The notes under the pieces are model-generated. The model was not told the origin of the DNA, did no database searches, and worked only from the letters and a program-made list of their open reading frames with translations. A program made the translations under genes and the position numbers. From positions 62,001 to 126,000 of the forward strand of contig JAEWAK010000008.1 of NCBI GenBank assembly GCA_023391695.1: a stretch of DNA of 64,000 nt, read 5' to 3'. Numbering within the stretch: position 1 is the first letter of the stretch; every line of letters starts with the position of its first letter. Positions 15,603 to 23,500 of this stretch are shown here, piece by piece. The DNA comes from Bacillota bacterium. Lineage in GTDB: Bacteria > Bacillota > Clostridia > Lachnospirales > Lachnospiraceae.

Positions 15603-17990
15603 TTACCGGTCCCAAACCGGCAATTTAACCGATACCTGATATACGGTTCCCGGTTTTAATTCTTTCAGAATACCGTCTTTCATCAGCTTACCGTCCGAAT
15701 ATACTTCCATATCCTGAATACCGGCTTCCCTCCTGATATTTATATGAAGCTCGGCCCCCCTGAAATGACGGACTGCGGAGGCTTCCTGCCAGTGGGAAGG
15801 AAGTTTTGGACTGATACGGATTCCCTCCTGCATCCCTTTTACCCCGAACAGCCCGTCAATCAGGCAGCGGTAATACCAGGAAATTGTCCCTGTATTAAAT
15901 AAATGACTGGAACGTCCGGCGGTACGGGGAAACTGCCTGTAGGCACCGCGGTAATAATTGGGTATAAAGACCGGTAACTGGCCCCTTCTTATTATATCTT
16001 CCTTATCCGGCCCGGGAAGCATCTTCCTGAGAAGACGGAAAGCACTGTCATGTTCACCTGCATTATAAAGTGCATAGATATAGAAGGCGGCGGCATGATT
16101 ATAAACAGCCCCGTTTTCCGCCGTTCCCGGATGCTTCTGGGTTACCCTGCCCACATCCTCACGCATGGCGGTATAAGAGGGCGCCAGCTTTTCCACGCCA
16201 TAAGGGGACTCAAGCAGTTCTGTTACGGATTTCATTAATTTTTCCTGTTTTTCTCCGTCCGCGGCACCGCAAAGCAATGCCCAGCCCTGGGGATTGATAA
16301 AGATCCGGCCTTCCTGATCCGTACTGATGCCAAAAACCACATTGTCATCGGTTATTCCGCGGGCATACCACTGCCCGTCCCATAAATACTTATTGATCAC
16401 TTCATTGGACTTTTTTGCTTCCAGAAAAAATTCCCTGCTTTCCTCGCTCCGTCCGCTCTGTTCACATATACCGGCCCAGATAAGGAATGCATAGGCGGAA
16501 GCCATGGTAAGCCAGCCGGAAACACCTTTTCCTTTATATCCAACCATATTCATGGGATCACACCAATCACCCTGGTTGATATAATTAAGGCCTCTTTCAT
16601 CCCTTTCACTGATTAACCAGCGCATGGCCCGGCCGATATGCTCTGCTGCGGTTGCTTTTTCCGTATTATCCGCAAAGGGTACCGATTCGTCCAATATGGT
16701 ATAATCATTTGTTTCCTCCAGATAGGCACCGATACAGATGGGCAGCCATACACAGTGGTCCGTGTGGGGCACCTGGTTGATATACTTTAACTCTGCATCC
16801 TTATGGAGAAGGATACCGTCCGGCATGGCACCGTTTTCATTCTGCTGGCTTAAGGCGTGAAGGAATGCAGCCCTTGCAATTTGGGGATTGATATAGCCCA
16901 TACCCATATTATCCTGCAGGTAATTCCTGGTCTGGGGGTCCGTAGTCAGACGGTTGGTGATGCCGTGGTAATACATCTGCCTTGGCAGCCAGTGATTTAC
17001 AAAGTTATCCAGATCCTTATCCGGTGTTGCTATCCGGATGCAGCCTTTGCCTTCTCCTATGTATTCTGCGTATTCAGCCTGTGCTGCCCGGAAACCGTCC
17101 CTGCCCTTTGCGCCTCTTTCAAGAAAGTATTTCTTACGGATTGAGGCTACTTCCTCCTCGTCTTTAGCCGGTCCGAAAATAAAACGGAAATCTTTTTCTT
17201 CCTCCGGGTTCAACTCCAGTTTATATTGGAGTACACATACCGGCATTTCATATCTGGAATCCCCATTAGACAGTTCTTCCGCCTGTACTGCGGAAGGTAA
17301 GATAATGCCCCCTTCCCCTTCAAAGGCTTCTTCACTTACTTCCCAGTAATCGGGTTTCTCTTCCGCCAACAGATAGGTTTTATCGCTGAATTCTTTCATT
17401 TTGTAATAATCCTGGTATTTCTGGTAGGGTGATACGGAAGAACATACAATGGCCTGTAAATCTTCCCTATATTCTCCGGACTGATTCATCCAGGACATAT
17501 AACCAACCGTAAAATAGGGATATATACTGATTTTCCTGTTATTGCCCGAATGGTTCACTACTTTAACCTGCCAGAGTTCCATGGCATCCTCTTTCGGCAG
17601 GCTCAGCCGCATTTCTATTTCTATCTCCTTGTATTTTACCGTCCACCTGATCTCGCTTTTCCCAACGGAAAATTTATAATTGTCCGGAAGCTTTCGTACC
17701 GGTTCATAGGGTGCCGAGAAAACTTCACCGCTTAATTCATCCTTTACATAAACAAACCGCCCGGGATGGTGAGCATAATACGGCTGTTCCGGCTGCATAA
17801 AGGTCCTGGCCTCCAGATTTGGCCCATGGGAGTATTTTGCAGGTTCCGGCTGCATAAACTGGGCTGTCGCATACCCGCGGCAGCTGGCCTGTATCATCAT
17901 CTTTTCATTCCATAGGAACCCGGTGGCTTTTGGCAGGCTGGTCGGACTGGTCAGTTCATAATATTCATTATCTTCCGTTGCACCTATCAT
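15603..17990 (-). CDS. GH94 glycoside phosphorylase (cellobiose/chitobiose phosphorylase family)
   Basis: About 795 residues from the ATG at 17990 (AGAGGT upstream); a 40-residue open extension lacks a ribosome site. The N-terminal beta-sandwich (YELTSPTSLPKATGFLWNEK, ISIYPYFTVGYMSWMN) is followed by an (alpha/alpha)6 barrel. HWLPRQMYYHGITNRLT, LQDNMGMGYINPQIARAAFL and LNYINQGDWCDPMNMVGYKG are family signatures. The catalytic-acid loop is GDWCD where most characterised members have W-N-D. GH94 enzymes split beta-linked disaccharides with phosphate, giving a sugar-1-phosphate. The adjacent sugar importer and esterase suggest one uptake pathway. Exact specificity is unknown; an acidic or modified disaccharide is possible. 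Confidence 0.88.
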   Translation of the reverse strand: MIGATEDNEYYELTSPTSLPKATGFLWNEKMMIQASCRGYATAQFMQPEPAKYSHGPNLEARTFMQPEQPYYAHHPGRFVYVKDELSGEVFSAPYEPVRKLPDNYKFSVGKSEIRWTVKYKEIEIEMRLSLPKEDAMELWQVKVVNHSGNNRKISIYPYFTVGYMSWMNQSGEYREDLQAIVCSSVSPYQKYQDYYKMKEFSDKTYLLAEEKPDYWEVSEEAFEGEGGIILPSAVQAEELSNGDSRYEMPVCVLQYKLELNPEEEKDFRFIFGPAKDEEEVASIRKKYFLERGAKGRDGFRAAQAEYAEYIGEGKGCIRIATPDKDLDNFVNHWLPRQMYYHGITNRLTTDPQTRNYLQDNMGMGYINPQIARAAFLHALSQQNENGAMPDGILLHKDAELKYINQVPHTDHCVWLPICIGAYLEETNDYTILDESVPFADNTEKATAAEHIGRAMRWLISERDERGLNYINQGDWCDPMNMVGYKGKGVSGWLTMASAYAFLIWAGICEQSGRSEESREFFLEAKKSNEVINKYLWDGQWYARGITDDNVVFGISTDQEGRIFINPQGWALLCGAADGEKQEKLMKSVTELLESPYGVEKLAPSYTAMREDVGRVTQKHPGTAENGAVYNHAAAFYIYALYNAGEHDSAFRLLRKMLPGPDKEDIIRRGQLPVFIPNYYRGAYRQFPRTAGRSSHLFNTGTISWYYRCLIDGLFGVKGMQEGIRISPKLPSHWQEASAVRHFRGAELHINIRREAGIQDMEVYSDGKLMKDGILKELKPGTVYQVSVKLPVWDR

Positions 17991-18076
17991 AATTCTACCT
18001 CTTTTCTTTCCTTCTTTATAAAATTGTATATGAAATATTCTACTATAATTAAATATTGCAAACAAGAAAGAAACAA

Positions 18077-18126
18077 GGCCGGATGTTTTTCGTATTTTCG
18101 AAAACAGCATCCGGCCGGGCTTTTTT
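18077..18126 (-). terminator. Hairpin between flavin reductase and GH94 genes
   Basis: GGCCGGATG and CATCCGGCC form a 9-bp stem. The plus strand is followed by GGGCTTTTTT and the minus strand by TTGTTTCTTTCTT. On the minus strand it lies right after the reductase stop codon, separating it from the GH94 transcript. Confidence 0.7.
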
Positions 18127-18781
18127 ATTCCATACGTGGACAGACAAATTCATATCCCATGTCATAGGCTTTTTTACAATCCTCAGGAAATATCTCTTTG
18201 CGTCTTTTGGCTTTCTCTTCCGCCTGAAAGGCTGAGGTCTCATACTTGGAATAATCGTCGAACTGATAGGTATCCGTTACAAAGAGAGTTTTTGTTTCTC
18301 CGAATATCCGCTTTAAGGGCCCTTCAACCGTTGTTAAAAACATTTGTTTATATCCGACCTGCTCTAAATAAGCTTCCGGAACATTCATGGTATAAATAAG
18401 ACCTACGGGCATTTTTTTCTTATACAGGCTTGAGTGATTGCTGTCATAAACCAGATATTGAAATAATAACCGCTCAAGGAAAGACCTCATTTCCCCCGTT
18501 ACCATTCCGAAATAAACAGGAGACCCGATCACAAGGGCATCTGCTTCTTCGATTTTCTCTAAAACGGGCTTTAACTCATCGTTTACGGCGCATTTTCCAT
18601 AGCTTTTTCCGCCCTGCCTCTTACAGGCAAAACAGCTGATACAACCTTTATAGTTAAGTTCATAAAGATTGATAAGTTCCGTCTTCGCTCCTGCTAAAGC
18701 GGCGCCTTCCAAGGCCTGCTTTACTAATATCCCCGTATTCCAGTTATTTCTCGGGCTGCCGTTAACAGCTATTACATTCAT
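18125..18781 (-). CDS. Flavodoxin-fold NAD(P)H-dependent reductase (FMN/iron-sulfur flavoprotein-like)
   Basis: About 218 residues from the ATG at 18781, which follows AAAGGAGG. MNVIAVNGSPRNNWNTGILV is the FMN phosphate-binding start of the FMN_red/flavodoxin_2 fold. A cysteine cluster, GCISCFACKRQGGKSYGKC, resembles the iron-sulfur motif of Isf-type flavoproteins. ADALVIGSPVYFGMVTGEMR is the conserved flavin-ring loop. It is probably a small redox enzyme of anaerobes with unknown substrate. It is divergent from an AraC gene across a MITE-like element. Confidence 0.82.
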   Translation of the reverse strand: MNVIAVNGSPRNNWNTGILVKQALEGAALAGAKTELINLYELNYKGCISCFACKRQGGKSYGKCAVNDELKPVLEKIEEADALVIGSPVYFGMVTGEMRSFLERLLFQYLVYDSNHSSLYKKKMPVGLIYTMNVPEAYLEQVGYKQMFLTTVEGPLKRIFGETKTLFVTDTYQFDDYSKYETSAFQAEEKAKRRKEIFPEDCKKAYDMGYEFVCPRME

Positions 18782-18923
18782 ATTGTATCCTCCTTTATTT
18801 GATATGTTTATTTTATACTTTGGGTATCCAAAGCTCAAATCATAGTATTAAGGTATTATATTATCATATAGCTAATAAGATATATAGTCAATTACCTCCC
18901 TGTTTATGCCACAGAAAGAAAAC

Positions 18924-19098
18924 CGTTACTGTTCGCATCCCTGCCAAAAGCAGCAGTGTTGTGAACAGTAACGCGCTTCGCGATGCACACAAAACGCAAA
19001 GACAGCGTTTTGGCGCGGCAATTCTCCGGTTTTCTGTGACTTTCGCTCCGCTTCACTCACAAAAAACACGTCGCGTGTACAGGCAGTGAATAGTAACG
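18924..19098. mobile_element. MITE-like element with terminal inverted repeats (family 1)
   Basis: About 175 bp bounded by CGTTACTGTTC and its near complement GAATAGTAACG. The interior has further palindromes (AAAACGCAAAGACAGCGTTTT split as two 7-bp arms) and no ORF of note. The ends match elements at 52075-52187 and 62073-62202. It lies in the divergent region between the flavin reductase and the AraC gene. No transposase is in the window, so it would be non-autonomous. Confidence 0.6.
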
Positions 19099-19100
19099 CT

Positions 19101-19165
19101 GTTATTTCTTATAGTCTAATTATAAGAAATAACTATTGATAGTTCTATCCAAAATGTAGTATACT
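19101..19165 (+). promoter_or_regulatory. Perfect 13-bp inverted repeat next to AraC promoter
   Basis: GTTATTTCTTATA (19101-19113) and TATAAGAAATAAC (19121-19133) are perfect inverted arms with a 7-bp spacer. They directly abut a promoter: TTGATA (19136-19141), 18-bp spacer, TATACT (19160-19165), which leads to the AraC gene at 19203. The palindrome may be an operator; it starts 3 bp after the MITE end. Confidence 0.55.
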
Positions 19166-19202
19166 TTAGGACAATATTCGTGTTTTGATATTGGAGGTAA
19201 TC

Positions 19203-19964
19203 ATGGTATTTTTTGAAAAACATGGAGTGGAAGGAAAAGAAGTTTTTCGGTTTTTTCCATTGAGAAATCATCATTTTCCCATTCATTTTCACCGGGCGTA
19301 TGAACTGATCTATATCAACGACGGGCAGTTATCCGTAACTATTGACCAAAAAGAATATCTGCTACAGAAAAATGATCTGGCCTTTGTCTTTACGAACCAG
19401 ATGCATGAATTCAAGACCATTGCTTATTCTAAGATCACGATTTTCCTTTTCTCACCGGAATTGATCGGTGATTTTTACATGAATTATAAAGGCTTTATTC
19501 CGGTTGATAATGTGCTGCATCCGGATAGGGAACCTGATTTTAAGAAACTGGATACAATCTACAGCCAGAAAAGCTTTCTGTATGCTGTTTGCGATCACCT
19601 GGTAAATCAGACATCATTTGTTCCGGTAAGGCAGTCACCCCAAACCAGAGTACTCTATAAAATACTGCTTTATGTAGAACAGAATTATTCGGATGATTGC
19701 ACTTTAAAGGCCGTAGCAAAACATCTGCAGTACGATTATCCTTACCTATCCAAACTGTTTGTCCGGCTGATGAATATGACCTTTACGGATTACTTAAATC
19801 ATTACCGGATTTCCCAGGCCTGTTATTTATTAAAAAACAGCAGTCAGACGGTTGGGGAAGTCGCTGTCATATGCGGATATAACAACTTGAGGACCTTTCA
19901 CCGTAATTTCAGGGAAATAACCGGCAGGTCTCCGAAACAATATCAGGCGGAAGCCCTTACTTAG
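19203..19964 (+). CDS. AraC-family transcriptional regulator with cupin domain
   Basis: 253 residues from the ATG at 19203, 4 nt after GGAGGT. The N-terminal cupin carries NHHFPIHFHRAYELIYINDG, with the His pair typical of sugar-sensing AraC proteins. The C-terminus has two helix-turn-helix units (CTLKAVAKHLQYDYPYLSKL and VGEVAVICGYNNLRTFHRNF, then GRSPKQYQ). The likely target is the divergent flavin reductase or another nearby gene; the ligand is unknown. Confidence 0.87.
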   Translation: MVFFEKHGVEGKEVFRFFPLRNHHFPIHFHRAYELIYINDGQLSVTIDQKEYLLQKNDLAFVFTNQMHEFKTIAYSKITIFLFSPELIGDFYMNYKGFIPVDNVLHPDREPDFKKLDTIYSQKSFLYAVCDHLVNQTSFVPVRQSPQTRVLYKILLYVEQNYSDDCTLKAVAKHLQYDYPYLSKLFVRLMNMTFTDYLNHYRISQACYLLKNSSQTVGEVAVICGYNNLRTFHRNFREITGRSPKQYQAEALT

Positions 19965-19968
19965 GCTA

Positions 19969-20118
19969 TGTCTGAAAACTCATTGCACCGATCTGAACCC
20001 TCCGCTTCGCGGTATGCTGCGCCGCAATTTTAGGAATGTAGTCCAGCGACACACCCAAAATCGTTACCTGCCTCCCACAAAGCGGAACATTCAGTCCGGT
20101 ACAAGCAGTTTTCAGACA
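19969..20118. mobile_element. MITE-like element with ~40-bp inverted ends (family 2)
   Basis: Ends TGTCTGAAAACT (19969-19980) and AGTTTTCAGACA (20107-20118) are perfect complements. Similarity continues inward (TTGCACCGATCTGAA versus TTGTACCGGACTGAA, then CCGCTT). It begins 4 bp after the AraC stop codon and contains no ORF. A partial relative occurs at 15497-15556. Confidence 0.6.
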
Positions 20119-20277
20119 CACCCTGGAAATATTTTGTTGTTAATAAAACGAGATTTAACGCCGTTGCCTTTTTTGTAAAAGGTTATCCCTATAAAAATAA
20201 CGCGGGGGGAATCCAAGACCATGGTAAATTACAAAGGAGTATATGAAAATATATATCCATTCAATAATATAATATTT

Positions 20278-20312
20278 CGGACTGGGTTTTGTAATAAACA
20301 AGGCTCAGTCCG
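20278..20312. terminator. Hairpin in long intergenic region upstream of subtilase
   Basis: CGGACTG and CAGTCCG form a stem followed by TTTATTT. Upstream, 20221-20350 can encode a 43-residue peptide on the plus strand, but it has only a poor ribosome site and reads through the hairpin, so it is not called. The remainder up to the subtilase start is AT-rich and holds no recognisable riboswitch or promoter. Confidence 0.5.
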
Positions 20313-20571
20313 TTTATTTGGGCTTATATCGGCTTTAAGTGAAATACTGCCATAAAAAAGTTTTTAAAGTTTTATGCATAAAAAAATAATTCCTGAATAT
20401 ACATGTATTTAAATAATTTAAAATAGCATAACTCTAAAGCGTTACATAAATAAAGTGTCATTCTAACTTGAGGGAATTAAAGATAGCTGGCCAATCTATG
20501 GGAAAGGGGGTCAAAAAAACTTAAGGTCAAATATCTTTAAAAATATAATGAGATTAGGAGTGAATGAAAAA

Positions 20572-23500
20572 ATGAATAAGGGAAAGCTAAGAAAGATAAT
20601 TAGTCTTTTATTATTTCTACTGATGATTTTTAACCCGGCAGTTACTTTTGCGGAAAGTAATTATTCGCTTCCGTTTTCTTCCGTCAAGGGAGAGCTTCAT
20701 ACGGAATCAATGGACAAGATAGAGTCCGGTTTTATGGATTCCCTTCCGGATGATAATTACGCGGAAGCGATCGTTTATCTGAAGAGCCAGGTAGACAGCA
20801 TGGAGGTTGCAAGGGAAGCGGAAAGTGAACTTTCGTCGGCCTTAACTCCGTATAAAACGAAACTTGAAGTAAGAAAAGAGGTAATCGAAGCACTTAAAGA
20901 TAATGCGGAGGATACCCAGCAAAAGTTATTAAAATACATAAGCCAGGAAGAAGAAAAGAGTAATGTAGCGGAATATAAACCATATTACATAATCAATGCA
21001 GTATATGTAAAGGCAACAAAAGATGTAATTGAAAATATTTCTTACATGGATGAAGTAGAGAAAATATATGAAAACAAAATTGTAAAGTTGGACGAGCCTC
21101 AAATTACCACAGGAGAAATCCAGGCAAATGCTGAGGGCGTGGAATGGAATGTAGAGAAAATCAAAGCAGATGAAGTGTGGGATCTTGGCGTGGATGGAAC
21201 AGGTGTTGTGGTTGGAACCATAGATACGGGAGCAACCTGGACCCATCCGGCACTCAAGGCAAAGTGGAGGGGATATGACCCCGGTGATCCGGGCAATCCC
21301 GACCCATCCGGAAACTGGTTTGATCCGATTGACGGAAGTACGCTGCCTGCCGATGAACCGAGTATTCCCCACGGAACCCATGTTTTAGGGACCATATTGG
21401 GACAGGAACCGGACGGAAGCAATAAAGTCGGCGCAGCACCGGGAGCAACCTGGATCGCAGCAAAAGCTTTCACGCCGGACGGAGGCTATGACGACGACAT
21501 ATTGTCTGCAGCAGAGTGGATGCTTGCACCGGGCGGTGATCCGGCCGCGGCACCGGATGTAATAAACAACTCCTGGGGCGGCGATTCGGGACTGGATGAG
21601 TGGTTCCTTCCTATGGTAACCGCCTGGAGGGCAGCTGAAATACTACCGGTATTTTCGGCCGGCAATGAAGATTATGGTGCAGCACCCCGGGCTTCCGTAA
21701 GTTCTCCGGCAAATTATACGGAAAGCTTTGCCGTAGGAGCAACGGATATCAATGATATCCGGGGGGATTTTTCAAGAAGAGGCCCGGGACCCTATGATAA
21801 TCTGAAACCGGATGTTTCGGCTCCCGGAGTAAATATCCGTTCCTCCGTACCTGGGGGATATGAAAGCGGATGGAGCGGTACAAGTATGGCAGCACCGTCG
21901 GTTACCGGAGCGGTTGCCTTAATTTTGTCCGCCAACAATTCCCTGTCGTTAGAAGAAGTGGAGGAATTGCTGAAAGAGACGGCAGTGCACCTGGAAGATT
22001 CGGATGACATAGGCTATCCGAACAACGGTTACGGCTACGGGCTTATTGATACCTTTGAAGCGGTATCGAGGGTAGCAGGCGGTACCGGAACCATAGAAGG
22101 CAAAGTATTAAAAGAAGGAGAAGATCTGGAAAATCCCGTAATCCTCCACAATCAGGAAGTATTTGAAACATATCCGGGTTCCAATGTACAGATCAATGCG
22201 GAAATTTCTGATGATGTTTCCATCGTCGATGCACAGCTGCTGGTAAAGGTAACCGGCAAATCCTATTGGATCACTCTGCCCCTTACGAAAACGTCCGGGG
22301 ATTATAAATCCGGGGTATATTCCGGAACCATAACCGGCGATATTATAGATCAGTCCGGATTTACCTATGTGATAAAAGCACGGGACTATGACGGAAATGA
22401 AGCAGCTTCGGATGAGTACAAAGTAACGGTTAAATTCGGTGCCGTACCGGATGATTATTCCATTGATTTTGAAACCGATCCGGCCGGCTGGATACCGGAT
22501 GGAGAATGGCAGTGGGGAGAACCGGTGAAAGGGGTAGGGCCGGCACCCCTTAGCGGCACGAAACTGATCGGAACGAATCTTGCCGGAAAATATGCCAACA
22601 ACGGAGATAATGTTCTGGTATCCGTACCCTTGGATTTAAGAAATTCTGATCTGGATTTTGCACAGTTCAGAGTCAGCCATTGGTATGAACTGGAAAATAA
22701 CCGTGATAAAGGGACCGTGTATGTAAGCAATGATTACGGGAAAACCTGGAATCAGGCAGGTCCTGTCTACACAGGCACACAGACCCAGTGGAAGGAAATT
22801 ATAATTAATCTGAATGAATATATTGGCTCACCGGATCCCGTATATATCGCATTCCGTATGACTACGGACGGTTCCGTGCAAAAAACGGGCTGGTATCTGG
22901 AGGATGCAAAACTGATCGCAACCGATACGGTACCTCCGTCGGCCCCGGCCAATTTAAACGGCAGGGTTATATTTGGTACCGCAGCCCTGACATGGGATGC
23001 GGCACCGGACAGTGACTTACAGGGCTATAAAATTTACCGTTCCGATTTAATCGATGGGGAATACAGGCTTTTAGGAGAGACTTCCGGCACTTCCTACGGA
23101 GACAGCAGTATTTTACCGGAACGCTCCTACTATTATAAAGTTTCCTCCTATGACTATGCGGGAAATGAAAGTGATTTCACACTTCCGCTGACCGTAGAGA
23201 CAGGAGCCCTGGGAGATTACGTATACCTGGCTGACTTTGAAAAGGATAACGGAAACTTTACAACGGGAGGCACCAATAACTCTTGGGCGTGGGGCGTACC
23301 CACCTCAGGTCCGGGAGCAGGATTGTACGGCGAGAAAGTTTGGGCGACCAACCTTTCGGGAAATTATCTAAGCAGCAGTAATGCCTTCATAGAATCACCC
23401 GAAATTCAGTTACCTGCGGAGAAAAACAGCGTATTAACGGTTGGACAATGGTATGAAATAGAGAATAAGTATGACAAGGGATATATCCAGATCTCACAGA

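Noticed and set aside
18924..19098. Insertion sequence
   Set aside because: The terminal inverted repeats are present but the element is too short and has no transposase ORF; treated as MITE-like.
20221..20352. 43-residue plus-strand ORF upstream of the subtilase
   Set aside because: Poor ribosome site, no recognisable features, and it passes through a terminator-like hairpin.
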